DNA of 43,305 nucleotides from contig DXXM01000030.1 in the NCBI GenBank assembly GCA_019416285.1, forward strand, positions 1 through 43,305, given 5' to 3'. Shown one piece after another: positions 16,502-24,828 of the stretch. The notes under the pieces were generated by a model, which was given only the letters and a program-made list of their open reading frames with translations, searched no databases and had not been told where the DNA came from. The translations under genes and the position numbers were made by a program. Every line of letters begins with the position of its first letter. The first letter of the stretch is position 1. This DNA is from Bacteroidales bacterium. Lineage in GTDB: Bacteria; Bacteroidota; Bacteroidia; Bacteroidales; Muribaculaceae.

Positions 16502-17695
16502 ATGATTTCCATAAGACATATAGTAACTGTTTTGGTTGTCGCCGTGTGCGGCACCCTCGTTTCATTCGCTCAGAAAGACGAATTCAATCCGGTGCAGACC
16601 GGTGTCACCTCACTCGGCATAGCACCCGACGCCCGCGGCGCCTCGATGGGCGACCTCGGCGCGGCCACCGACCCCGACGCCAACAGCCAGTTCTGGAATC
16701 CGTCGAAATATGCTTTCGCCTATTCCAAGGGCGCTGTCTCACTCAGTTACACTCCCTGGCTCCGCAATCTTGTAAACGATATATTTCTTGCCAACGTTGC
16801 CGGCTACTGGAAGTTCGGCTCTGAGGACAATCAGGCGGTTTCGGCTTCTCTGCGTTATTTCTCGCTCGGTGAAGTGTCCTCTTCTATGGGACAGGAACTG
16901 GCCCAGACACTGAATCCGTATGAAATGAGTTTTGACATAGGTTATTCGCGCAAGCTCTCCGAAAAGTTCTCGATGGGTATCGTGTTCCGCTACATCTATT
17001 CCGACCTCGGCTTCAGCGACAGCTATGCCGGTGACCAGTCCACGGGTGCTTCGGCATTCTCCGCCGACATCTCGGGCTATTTCACCTCATATCCCATTAT
17101 CGGTCGCAACGAGTGCCAGTGGTCATGGGGTTGGGACATCTCGAATATCGGTTCCAAGGTGAGCTTCAACCACGGCGACAATCCCGCCTTCCTCCCGACC
17201 AATCTCCGTATCGGCACATCCTTCACTTTCCCGCTCGCCGATTACCATAACCTCGCGCTCAACCTTGACCTCAACAAGCTCCTCGTCCCGACGATGCCCC
17301 GCCGAATCGACTATGCCGACGATACCGAGGGTGAGATTGAGTATGTGAAGGCATACGAGGACTGGCAGAACATGTCGTCGATTACCGGTATATTCAAGTC
17401 ATTCTCCGATGCCCCCGGCGGTTTCAAGGAGGAGCTCCGTGAGATTTCATTCTCTCTCGGTGCGGAATACAATTATAACCAGCAGTTCTTCCTTCGTGGC
17501 GGTTACAACTATCAGAACCCCAAGAAGGGCAACCAGCAGTATTTCGCTCTCGGTGCAGGTTTCGCTCTCAATGTGCTCCGTCTTGATGCAAGCTACATGA
17601 TTGCCACCGCGCAAAACTCGCCGCTCGACCAGACTCTCCGTTTCTCGCTTACTTTCGACATGGACGGCCTGAAAGAGATTTTCGGACGCCGATAG
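16502..17695 (+). CDS. porV: PorV-like outer-membrane protein, type IX secretion component (397 aa)
   Basis: Outer-membrane beta-barrel of the FadL-like PorV/LptO family, which takes cargo from the type IX secretion channel to the surface attachment machinery. A signal peptide covers residues 1-23 (cleavage after VSFA). The mature start carries the family signature: TSLGIAPDARGASMGD at about 36-51 and then NSQFWNPSKYAF. Alternating aromatic beta-strand segments follow to the end, and the barrel closes with LRFSLTFDMDGL. Length fits PorV. ispF follows after 28 bp, probably in the same transcript. No other type IX gene is in the window. The related PorQ is less likely given the N-terminal signature. 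Confidence 0.88.
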   Translation: MISIRHIVTVLVVAVCGTLVSFAQKDEFNPVQTGVTSLGIAPDARGASMGDLGAATDPDANSQFWNPSKYAFAYSKGAVSLSYTPWLRNLVNDIFLANVAGYWKFGSEDNQAVSASLRYFSLGEVSSSMGQELAQTLNPYEMSFDIGYSRKLSEKFSMGIVFRYIYSDLGFSDSYAGDQSTGASAFSADISGYFTSYPIIGRNECQWSWGWDISNIGSKVSFNHGDNPAFLPTNLRIGTSFTFPLADYHNLALNLDLNKLLVPTMPRRIDYADDTEGEIEYVKAYEDWQNMSSITGIFKSFSDAPGGFKEELREISFSLGAEYNYNQQFFLRGGYNYQNPKKGNQQYFALGAGFALNVLRLDASYMIATAQNSPLDQTLRFSLTFDMDGLKEIFGRR

Positions 17696-17723
17696 ACATA
17701 TTAATACACTAACAGCACAAGAT

Positions 17724-18206
17724 ATGATACGCACTGGAATGGGCTATGATGTCCACTGTCTCGTCGAGAACCGCGATTTGATTTTATGCGGTGTAAGGAT
17801 TCCCTACGAAAAAGGATTGCTCGGCCACAGCGATGCTGACGTGGCGCTCCACGCGCTCTCCGACGCCATACTCGGAGCCGCCGCCCTGCGCGACATAGGC
17901 TATCATTTCCCCGACACTGCAGCCGAATATAAGGGCGCGGACTCGCGTGTGCTCCTGCGCCGGGTGGTTGAGCTTGTGGAGGAAAAATCCTGCTCGATAA
18001 ACAATGTCGATGTGACGATAATAGCCCAGCGTCCCAAGCTTCTCGGCTTCATTCCGGAGATGATTACCAATATCGCCGCCGACCTCCGTATTCCGGTCGA
18101 TTGTGTGTCTGTCAAGGCCACGACCACCGAGCGCCTCGGTTTCGAGGGCAGGGGAGAGGGTATATCGGCGATGGCCGTCGCCACATTGACCGACAGCCGT
18201 TACTGA
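17724..18206 (+). CDS. ispF: 2-C-methyl-D-erythritol 2,4-cyclodiphosphate synthase (160 aa)
   Basis: Cytoplasmic enzyme of the non-mevalonate isoprenoid pathway. It converts CDP-ME 2-phosphate to the cyclic diphosphate with release of CMP. The metal ligands D9 and H11 (GYDVH) and H43 (in HSDADVALH) are present. So is the C-terminal KATTTERLGFEGRGEGI segment that lines the nucleotide site. Length is typical. It lies 28 bp after porV, and no other isoprenoid gene is adjacent. Confidence 0.97.
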   Translation: MIRTGMGYDVHCLVENRDLILCGVRIPYEKGLLGHSDADVALHALSDAILGAAALRDIGYHFPDTAAEYKGADSRVLLRRVVELVEEKSCSINNVDVTIIAQRPKLLGFIPEMITNIAADLRIPVDCVSVKATTTERLGFEGRGEGISAMAVATLTDSRY

Positions 18207-18239
18207 CACCTCTATCGGGCGGCTGCATTTTCCGTCTGA

Positions 18240-18260
18240 GGACCCGCGCGGGGAGGGTCC
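18240..18260 (+). terminator. Hairpin after ispF
   Basis: GGACCC (18240-18245) pairs perfectly with GGGTCC (18255-18260) around a GC-rich 9-base loop, 34 bp after the ispF stop. No long T run follows (GGGCTTTGTC), so it is a weak terminator call. Confidence 0.5.
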
Positions 18261-18264
18261 GGGC

Positions 18265-18295
18265 TTTGTCAATTGAAAAAAATTGTCTAATTTTG
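18265..18295 (+). promoter_or_regulatory. Consensus promoter of the Fe-S gene pair
   Basis: TTTG (18265-18268), a 19-bp spacer and TAATTTTG (18288-18295) form a full match to the Bacteroidota promoter. The ATG at 18303 begins only 8 bases after the -7 box, so the mRNA should be leaderless or nearly so. Confidence 0.8.
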
Positions 18296-18302
18296 CGTCT
18301 GT

Positions 18303-18770
18303 ATGCAAACCTTGACCCGTAGACAATGGCTTAAGCGTGTCGGGAGCGCCGCTCTTGCTCCTGCACTGCTTTCTTCGTGCCGCCCCGATATCTCTCGTCG
18401 TGTCGAATCTGTCGGGAGCCGTCTGGCCGACGCCTACGAGCCCCTGGTGCAGAACGATTGTGTGGCGTGTGAGAACTGTATGCCCTGTCCCTACGGTATC
18501 GACATTCCCACCAATCTTATTTTCGTGGACCGTGCCCGTGAGTCCGGCTATCTTCCCGGCGCACTCTCGGATGCCTCTTTTGCCGAAAAGGGACGCGAGT
18601 TCCTTTCGCGCTACGAGGCCGCGGTGCCCGACCTGGCTCAGACTCAGCGCTGCATCTCCTGCGGCGAATGTCTCGGCACATGCCCTGTGGGTATAAATAT
18701 TCCTCTTCAGATGTCTAAAATCACCGCGCTCACCGATGTGTTGCGCGATTTACGTTGTAAGCAGTTGTGA
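18303..18770 (+). CDS. Tat-exported lipoprotein with two 4Fe-4S sites (155 aa)
   Basis: The N-terminus is a twin-arginine signal, TRRQWLK (5-11), with a lipobox LLSSC whose Cys is residue 26. This predicts a folded Fe-S lipoprotein on the periplasmic side. The first cluster motif is CVACENCMPCP (C53, C56, C59, C62), the spacing seen in the C-terminal Fe-S tail of a subgroup of aldo/keto reductases. The second is CISCGECLGTCP (C117, C120, C123, C127). No aldo/keto reductase barrel is present, so the protein is either a free-standing electron carrier or a deletion derivative. Its stop shares a base with the start of the next gene, implying coupled expression with a NapH/NapG-like redox protein. 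Its physiological partner is unknown. Confidence 0.75.
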   Translation: MQTLTRRQWLKRVGSAALAPALLSSCRPDISRRVESVGSRLADAYEPLVQNDCVACENCMPCPYGIDIPTNLIFVDRARESGYLPGALSDASFAEKGREFLSRYEAAVPDLAQTQRCISCGECLGTCPVGINIPLQMSKITALTDVLRDLRCKQL

Positions 18771-20341
18771 TGGGAAAGGCTACGATACTCCGGTCCGTGC
18801 GGGTGATAGTCTCGATTGTCTGTTTCTCGCTTATGACATCTCTTTTTGCCGATTTCGGCATGGAGATTCCCGCCGTCGCGTCCTGGCTTGCCAAAATCCA
18901 GCTTCTGCCGGCTGCTATGGCTTTCGCGCTGACGGCGTTTGTCTCATGGCTGCTCGTCACTCTGATTTTCGGACGCGTCTACTGTTCGAGCGTGTGTCCG
19001 CTCGGCGTGTTTCAGGATATCTGCGCGCGCCTGCCGCGCATGGGGCGCCGTCTGAAGCCGAAATGGTTCTATCATTACAGTGCGCCGATGACCCGCCTGC
19101 GTCGCATCATGCTTTTCATTGTCGCCCTCTCGATTCTGCTCGGAGTGTCGGCCGTGACCACTCTTCTCGACCCCTACAGTATCTTCGGCCGTTTCGTCCT
19201 TGATGCCGTCCGCCCGGTGTGGGGCGCGGTCGTGAACGTGTGGAACGATGCCAATTCATATCCTCCGGTCAAAGTCGGCATCGCCTCCATGCTTGGCCTT
19301 GTCATCTCGCTTGTGACCATGATTGCCATAGGCGCGCTGGCTTTCAGAAACGGCCGTACGTTCTGCAACACGGTCTGCCCCGTGGGTACGACTCTCAGCT
19401 TCATCTCACGTTATTCGATTTTCCGCATCGACATCAACACCGACAAATGTGTGCAGTGCCGCCGTTGTGAGCATGTCTGCAAGGCGTCATGTATCGACAT
19501 GACCAGCCATGTGGTCGACACCTCCCGCTGCGTTGTGTGCTTCGACTGTCTGTCGGATTGCCCTAACGATGCCATTCACTATACCTACAACCGCCATCAG
19601 CTCTCCATACCGCTTATGCAACGGGTCAAGGACACTGTGGCTGGTCAGGCCGCCGGAATGAGTGACACCGCTGTCCGCATCGACACCGGCAAGGAATCAT
19701 CGGGTAAAAAGATGTCGTCCACCACCCGCCTCCTTGACCGGCGACGCTTCCTTTCGGCCGGTGTGATAGTGGCGGCTGCTCCCGTTGTGGCTCGTGCAGC
19801 AAAACTGACCGACAGTATTGACCGTGCCGCACAGCCGCGGCGAAACCGCAGTCTCCTTGCGGTGACACCTCCGGGCACACTCGCGCGCCGTGAGTTTCTC
19901 GACCGCTGTACCGGCTGCGGCCTCTGTGTGGACCGCTGTCCGCAGAAAGTTCTGAAAGTCTCACTCGACGAATACAGCCTGCTCCGCGCGCTTCACCCTG
20001 TCATGGACTATGATACTTCCTGGTGTGTTTATGACTGCACAATCTGCTCCAATCTTTGTCCTACCGGGGCCCTCCATCCCCTCACCGTATCTGAAAAGCA
20101 TCGTTCACCTGTCGGACTTGCCTATACCGACAGGGATATATGTATCTCATACTCGCATGGTGTGAGTTGCGGAGCATGTTCGCGCCGCTGTCCCACCGGC
20201 GCTATAACCATGACAGAGCCCGGCGAGGGAGGTCAGGGGCCGTATCCGACTGTCGACACTCACAAGTGTATCGGTTGCGGTGCCTGTCAGTATGTCTGTC
20301 CGGCCGAGAGCAAGGCAATCCGTGTCGGAGGCATGGCATAG
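18770..20341 (+). CDS. NapH-NapG-like fusion: membrane polyferredoxin with internal Tat signal (523 aa)
   Basis: The N-terminal half resembles NapH/CcoG-type proteins. It has four membrane helices (about residues 6-28, 40-65, 105-130, 165-192) and two CxxxCP motifs (CSSVCP, CNTVCP) after helices 2 and 4. Two 4Fe-4S motifs follow (CVQCRRCEHVC, CVVCFDCLSDCP). A second Tat-like signal, DRRRFLSAG plus a hydrophobic segment, occurs near residues 320-345. A NapG/MauM-like ferredoxin region comes next with CTGCGLCVDRCP, CVYDCTICSNLCP, CGACSRRCP and CIGCGACQYVCP. The layout suggests an electron path from quinol or cytoplasm to periplasm in one chain. No napA or other terminal reductase is nearby. The ATG at 18770 overlaps the upstream stop (TGATG). 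The fusion reading is clear; the substrate is not. Confidence 0.85.
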   Translation: MGKATILRSVRVIVSIVCFSLMTSLFADFGMEIPAVASWLAKIQLLPAAMAFALTAFVSWLLVTLIFGRVYCSSVCPLGVFQDICARLPRMGRRLKPKWFYHYSAPMTRLRRIMLFIVALSILLGVSAVTTLLDPYSIFGRFVLDAVRPVWGAVVNVWNDANSYPPVKVGIASMLGLVISLVTMIAIGALAFRNGRTFCNTVCPVGTTLSFISRYSIFRIDINTDKCVQCRRCEHVCKASCIDMTSHVVDTSRCVVCFDCLSDCPNDAIHYTYNRHQLSIPLMQRVKDTVAGQAAGMSDTAVRIDTGKESSGKKMSSTTRLLDRRRFLSAGVIVAAAPVVARAAKLTDSIDRAAQPRRNRSLLAVTPPGTLARREFLDRCTGCGLCVDRCPQKVLKVSLDEYSLLRALHPVMDYDTSWCVYDCTICSNLCPTGALHPLTVSEKHRSPVGLAYTDRDICISYSHGVSCGACSRRCPTGAITMTEPGEGGQGPYPTVDTHKCIGCGACQYVCPAESKAIRVGGMA

Positions 20342-20394
20342 CCCATCCTCACGCCACCGCCGCAGTATCAAAACTTTGAATCAACCACTTCATC

Positions 20395-21189
20395 ATGAAG
20401 CAATATCTTGAACTTCTGAATAAAATCATGACCGAGGGAGTCGACCGCGGCGACCGCACCGGCACCGGCACCCGCAGCATCTTCGGCTATCAGATGCGTT
20501 TCGACCTCAGAGACGGTTTCCCGCTTCTGACTACCAAGAAACTGCATCTCAAGTCCATCATCTACGAACTGCTCTGGTTTCTGAAAGGGGATACCAACGT
20601 CCGGTATCTTCAGGAACACGGTGTCCGCATCTGGAACGAATGGGCGCGCCCCGACGGTGAACTCGGCCCGGTCTACGGTTATCAGTGGCGCTCGTGGCCC
20701 GATTACAACGGCGGCCATATTGACCAGATTTCGGAAGTAATCAGGTCCATAAAGGAAAATCCGGAGTCGCGCCGCATCATCGTCAGCGCCTGGAATGTGG
20801 CCTCATTGCCCGACATGGCTCTTCCGCCATGCCATCTGCTGTTTCAGTTCTATGTTGCTGACGGGCGCCTGTCGCTCATGCTCTATCAGCGCAGTGCCGA
20901 CTGTTTCCTCGGAGTGCCTTTCAACATCGCGTCCTATGCCCTCCTGCTGATGATGGTGGCTCAGGTGACAGCTCTTGAGCCCGGGGAGTTCGTGCATACG
21001 CTCGGCGATACCCACATTTATCACAATCATTTCGAGCAGGTAAGGACACAACTCGCACGCACTCCCGGGAAGCTCCCGACAATGCACATTAATCCCGAAG
21101 TGAAAGATATTTTCGATTTCAAATATGAGGACTTCGAGCTCCGCGGCTACGAAGCCCAGCCACACATCAAAGCCGAAGTTGCCGTATGA
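20395..21189 (+). CDS. thyA: Thymidylate synthase (264 aa)
   Basis: Methylates dUMP to dTMP using methylene-tetrahydrofolate, leaving dihydrofolate. At 264 aa it has the same length as E. coli ThyA, with the nucleophile C146 in ALPPCHLLFQF. Also present are the phosphate-binding Arg in GDRTGTGT, QRSADCFLGVPFNIASY and the GDTHIYHNH motif. Its ATGA overlap with folA means the enzyme that recycles its dihydrofolate product is translationally coupled to it. Confidence 0.98.
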   Translation: MKQYLELLNKIMTEGVDRGDRTGTGTRSIFGYQMRFDLRDGFPLLTTKKLHLKSIIYELLWFLKGDTNVRYLQEHGVRIWNEWARPDGELGPVYGYQWRSWPDYNGGHIDQISEVIRSIKENPESRRIIVSAWNVASLPDMALPPCHLLFQFYVADGRLSLMLYQRSADCFLGVPFNIASYALLLMMVAQVTALEPGEFVHTLGDTHIYHNHFEQVRTQLARTPGKLPTMHINPEVKDIFDFKYEDFELRGYEAQPHIKAEVAV

Positions 21190-21707
21190 CCGGAAAAGAA
21201 CTACCCTCGCTTGCAATAATCGTCGCTACAACCCGTGATTTCGCCATCGGGCGCGGGGGCGACCTCCTTTTTCATATCAGCGATGACCTGAAACGTTTCA
21301 AGACCCTCACGATGGGCCATCCCATCATCATGGGCCGCAAGACCTTCGAGTCATTTCCGAAAGGCGCTCTGCCGGGACGCCGCAACATAGTCATCACACG
21401 CAATCCCGATTATTCGGCCCATGGAGTCGAGACGGCCAAATCATTAGAGGAGGCCCTGGCTATGTGCCCGGCCTCCTCGGAATGTTTTGTTATCGGTGGT
21501 GGCGAGATTTATGCTGCGGCTCTCCCTCTCGCCTCAAGGATTGAGCTGACGCTGATTGACGCTGAGGTTCCGGATGCCGACACCTGGTTCCCGACACTTT
21601 CAAAGAGAGTGTGGTCTCTCCCCGAGAAACCGCGCTTTGACCGCACGGATCCGGAAACCGGCGTGGCCTACACCTTCCTCACCCTATTTCCCTCTGTACT
21701 GAGGTAA
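21186..21707 (+). CDS. folA: Dihydrofolate reductase (173 aa)
   Basis: Reduces dihydrofolate to tetrahydrofolate with NADPH. Visible motifs are AIGRGGDLLFHISDDLKRF, with the catalytic acidic residue most likely D34, then GHPIIMGRKTFESF, GRRNIVITRN and the nucleotide-binding VIGGGEIYA. Length is normal. It starts inside the thyA stop (ATGA). Its last 24 bp overlap tail-to-tail with the DUF4136-type lipoprotein gene on the other strand. Confidence 0.97.
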   Translation: MTGKELPSLAIIVATTRDFAIGRGGDLLFHISDDLKRFKTLTMGHPIIMGRKTFESFPKGALPGRRNIVITRNPDYSAHGVETAKSLEEALAMCPASSECFVIGGGEIYAAALPLASRIELTLIDAEVPDADTWFPTLSKRVWSLPEKPRFDRTDPETGVAYTFLTLFPSVLR

Positions 21708-22301
21708 TACCGGCACGGGGAATTTCGAGAAAAGCGTCTGCACGGCTTCGGCTATGCCCTGCAGGTTGCGGAACTGCGTGTCGCCGTTGTCAAGTATAGT
21801 GCCGACTGATGCAGAGAAAAGGGGCACTTTGTCGGTGATGTTGACCATATCCATGGTCAGCACGCCTTCTCGGTATATACCGGTGATGACCTGAGCGTTG
21901 GAGTAATAGCCGGGCCAGTAATAGCCGCGCGGATACATGAACCAGGGAGCATAGCCGCCGTAGTATGGACCCCATGCGTAAGGATAGGCTCCCGGGGGAA
22001 TGGCGGGTTCGGTGGCAATCTGCTGCTTGACAGTGAGACCTATGTTGATGAGGAGCGGTGAGGTGGGTGATTCGGTGAATCCTCTTTCAACCATCTGTTC
22101 GCGGATGGCGGCCGCGATGTTGTAATATGTTACCATTGTCATGCCGGGAGGCACTTTTCCCTCGTCAGGCGTCACGATTCTGAATGTGGAGTAGTCACTG
22201 AGGTCTGCGTCGTTGTAGGTGGTGCTTGTCACGAGATTGAACGGACTGCACGCTGTCAGGAATGACGCAATGACAATCATTAAGCCTAATATCTTCTTCA
22301 T
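21684..22301 (-). CDS. DUF4136-type lipoprotein (205 aa)
   Basis: Lipoprotein signal MKKILGLMIVIASFLTAC with the modified Cys at residue 18. The mature part opens with the beta-strand pattern of DUF4136 proteins (YNDADLSDYSTFRIVTPDEG). A Tyr/Gly/Pro-rich loop (residues about 108-135) separates it from the C-terminal half. Function is unknown, and it is probably anchored to the periplasmic face of an envelope membrane. The 3-prime end overlaps folA on the opposite strand by 24 bp. No clear TAnnTTTG element is visible upstream. Confidence 0.8.
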   Translation of the reverse strand: MKKILGLMIVIASFLTACSPFNLVTSTTYNDADLSDYSTFRIVTPDEGKVPPGMTMVTYYNIAAAIREQMVERGFTESPTSPLLINIGLTVKQQIATEPAIPPGAYPYAWGPYYGGYAPWFMYPRGYYWPGYYSNAQVITGIYREGVLTMDMVNITDKVPLFSASVGTILDNGDTQFRNLQGIAEAVQTLFSKFPVPVLPQYRGK

Positions 22302-22390
22302 AGTTAAAACTTTGTTTATGGAATATTTATGTATTTAAAACATAATTTCGGGCTAAAAGGTTGAACGTTTGGCTTTTTAAACATCCAAAA

Positions 22391-22422
22391 TTTGTTTTAT
22401 TCGTTTCTATATCCTATATTTG
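22391..22422 (+). promoter_or_regulatory. Promoter of the small acidic protein / aguA genes
   Basis: TTTG (22391-22394), a 20-bp spacer and TATATTTG (22415-22422) match the Bacteroidota consensus exactly. The predicted start near 22428 leaves a leader of about 110 bases before the ATG at 22538. Confidence 0.75.
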
Positions 22423-22537
22423 ACCTGTGAAACGACCAATTGTTAATTTTTAAGTAACGACGTTAAAAGTTCTAAGCGTCTGTGGTCTTGACGGATGTTG
22501 ATTCAGTTAAAATCATCTTACCCTAAAACTAATTGAA

Positions 22538-22777
22538 ATGGAATATATTACCGACCTTTTCAACGATATGCTCCAGCATTATGGAAGCGCTGACATCGCC
22601 GAGGCGGAATTTAAAAAACAGATTCACGAGGACCCTGAGCTTCGCGCCCGCTATCGTGAGTGGTGCGATGAGGTGGGGAGTTCTGAAAAACGTGGTTTTC
22701 TTGACTATTGCGAAGAGTATTTCGAGTCGCAGGATTCTATCTGGGACAATCTGAAAGAAGATTATGAGGATGAATGA
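22538..22777 (+). CDS. Small acidic conserved-type protein (79 aa)
   Basis: Very acidic (many Asp and Glu), helical, with no signal or membrane segment. It contains HEDPELRARYREWCDEVG (about 29-46) and ends EDYEDE. I do not recognise a family. It is the first gene after a consensus promoter. Its end overlaps the start of aguA by up to 14 bp, so the two are translationally coupled. Small acidic proteins in such positions are often binding or regulatory partners, but nothing in the sequence shows this. Confidence 0.7.
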   Translation: MEYITDLFNDMLQHYGSADIAEAEFKKQIHEDPELRARYREWCDEVGSSEKRGFLDYCEEYFESQDSIWDNLKEDYEDE

Positions 22778-23861
22778 CAATGAACAGGAGGCGCCGTCGT
22801 CGTTGCGTCGGTTCCCGGCCGAATGGGAACGTCATGATTGCGTGCTTCTCGCGTGGCCGCACGAGGAGACAGACTGGGCTTATATGCTCGATGAAGCCCG
22901 CACATGTATCGCGCGGATTGTGAAGGCTCTCGCGGAAGAGGAATGTGTGCTGCTCGTCGGTCCCGCCGACCTCTGTCTCCCTTCTGTCCGCGACCAGGGT
23001 TTCGACCCGAGGAGAGTGAAGTTCGTCGACATACCCACAAATGACACCTGGGCACGAGATTTCGGCGCACTGACCGTGGAGGCCGATGCTTCCCTCAGGC
23101 TTCTCGATTTTAAATTCAACGGCTGGGGACTGAAATTCGCGGCCGACAAAGACAATCTCATCACCTCGCGGCTCGCCGCCGGCGGCATCTTCTCGGCGGA
23201 TGTCGAGAATCATCTGAATTTCGTGCTTGAAGGTGGCTCGGTTGAATCAGACGGCGAAGGTACGCTGCTCACCACTGCCGAGTGTCTGCTCTCGCCCAAC
23301 CGCAACGGCGGGTCGAATCAGGAGCGGATTTCCGAATATCTCGCGGACTCATTCGGTTTCATCCATCAGCTGTGGCTTCATCACGGGGCTCTTCTCGGCG
23401 ATGACACCGACAGCCATATCGACACTCTCGCGCGCCTCGCCCCAGGCGACACCATACTCCACTGCGGCTCAGGCGACCCCTCCAATCCCAACCATGCGGG
23501 GCTGGAGATGATGCGGGAGGAACTTTCAACCTTCCGCACTCCCTCCGGACAGCCCTATAACCTCATTGAGCTTCCTCTGCCCGACACAATCGAGATGGAC
23601 GGCGAGATTCTCCCCGCCACCTATGCGAATTTCCTGATTACACCAAAGCGCATATTGCTTCCGGTCTACGGGCAGCTGCGGAAAGACCTGCTTGCCTCGC
23701 AAATAATGAAGATAGCTTTCCCGGACCATGAGGTAGTGGGCATCGACTGCCGTGCGCTCATCCGTCAGCACGGTTCGCTCCACTGCGTCACCATGCAGTT
23801 TCCCGCAGGTGTCATAGCCGGGATTGAAAACGGATACTGGAAAGATCAAACTACACTCTAA
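22764..23861 (+). CDS. aguA: Agmatine deiminase (365 aa)
   Basis: Guanidine-modifying enzyme of the porphyromonad-type PAD superfamily. It converts agmatine to N-carbamoylputrescine and ammonia in the cytoplasm. Visible are the substrate-binding NDTWARDFG (residues about 92-100), LEGGSVESDGEG, the catalytic His in DTDSHIDT and the nucleophile C341 in HGSLHCVTMQFP. ATG at 22764 is used; ATG at 22770 is an alternative. It is followed 35 bp later by aguB, which uses its product. Together they form putrescine from agmatine. The 23862-23896 gap holds two near-identical CTAAGAATCA(T/C)TT copies 18 bp apart. Confidence 0.96.
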   Translation: MRMNDNEQEAPSSLRRFPAEWERHDCVLLAWPHEETDWAYMLDEARTCIARIVKALAEEECVLLVGPADLCLPSVRDQGFDPRRVKFVDIPTNDTWARDFGALTVEADASLRLLDFKFNGWGLKFAADKDNLITSRLAAGGIFSADVENHLNFVLEGGSVESDGEGTLLTTAECLLSPNRNGGSNQERISEYLADSFGFIHQLWLHHGALLGDDTDSHIDTLARLAPGDTILHCGSGDPSNPNHAGLEMMREELSTFRTPSGQPYNLIELPLPDTIEMDGEILPATYANFLITPKRILLPVYGQLRKDLLASQIMKIAFPDHEVVGIDCRALIRQHGSLHCVTMQFPAGVIAGIENGYWKDQTTL

Positions 23862-23896
23862 GAATCATTTAATATTCTAAGAATCACTTTTATATT

Positions 23897-24772
23897 ATGA
23901 AAGTCGGAATTATTCAGCAGCATAACATTCCTGATATCGAAAATAACCGCCTGCGTCTGGGCGAAAAAATCATGAAACTCGCAGCCGAGGGCGCTCAGCT
24001 CGTGGTTCTTCAGGAATTGCATGATTCACTGTATTTCTGTCAGGTAGAGAGTGTCGATAATTTCGACCTTGCGATAGCTCTTGACTCGTCGGTGACCGAG
24101 TTCTATGCCGGCGTCGCCCGCAGTGCGGGAGTGGTGCTTGTCACATCGCTTTTCGAGCGCCGCGCCGCCGGTCTTTACCATAATACATCTCTCGTTTTCG
24201 ACACCGACGGTTCTCTTGCCGGAAAATATCGCAAGATGCACATCCCCGACGACCCCGCCTACTACGAGAAATTTTATTTTACTCCCGGCGACCTCGGTTT
24301 CCGTCCTATTCAGACCTCGCTCGGCCGTCTCGGAGTCCTCGTATGCTGGGACCAGTGGTATCCCGAGGCCGCACGCCTCATGGCCATGGGCGGCGCGGAG
24401 ATGCTTATCTATCCCACGGCGATAGGATGGGAGAGCAGCGATACATCCGAGGAGAAAGCGCGGCAGCGCGAGGCATGGATGACGGTGCAGCGCGGTCACG
24501 CCGTAGCCAACGGTCTCCCTGTCGTGACCGTGAACCGTGTGGGCCACGAGCCTGACCCCTCCGGTGCCACAAACGGCATCTCCTTCTGGGGTTCGAGCTT
24601 CGTCGCTGGTCCGCAGGGTGAGCTTCTCTACCTTGCTCCCGACAATGAGGAGGCTATGGCGGTGATTGATGTCGACATGAAGCGCTCGGAGCAGGTGCGC
24701 CGCTGGTGGCCTTTCTTGCGTGACCGCCGCATAGACAGCTATGGCGACCTCACACGCCGCTTCGCCGACTGA
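23897..24772 (+). CDS. aguB: N-carbamoylputrescine amidase (291 aa)
   Basis: Nitrilase-superfamily amidohydrolase giving putrescine, CO2 and ammonia. The catalytic triad is visible: E40 in LQELHD, K113 in YRKMHIPDD and C150 in LVCWDQWYPE. The length and the ending (RRWWPFLRDRRIDSYGDL) are those of the AguB subfamily. It is adjacent to aguA in the same direction, consistent with one polyamine-forming pathway. No arginine decarboxylase is in the window. Confidence 0.96.
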   Translation: MKVGIIQQHNIPDIENNRLRLGEKIMKLAAEGAQLVVLQELHDSLYFCQVESVDNFDLAIALDSSVTEFYAGVARSAGVVLVTSLFERRAAGLYHNTSLVFDTDGSLAGKYRKMHIPDDPAYYEKFYFTPGDLGFRPIQTSLGRLGVLVCWDQWYPEAARLMAMGGAEMLIYPTAIGWESSDTSEEKARQREAWMTVQRGHAVANGLPVVTVNRVGHEPDPSGATNGISFWGSSFVAGPQGELLYLAPDNEEAMAVIDVDMKRSEQVRRWWPFLRDRRIDSYGDLTRRFAD

Positions 24773-24828
24773 TTCCGAACTGACATTCCTGCCTCACTGC
24801 ACTTAAACACGCATCTAAACCCTGCCCC

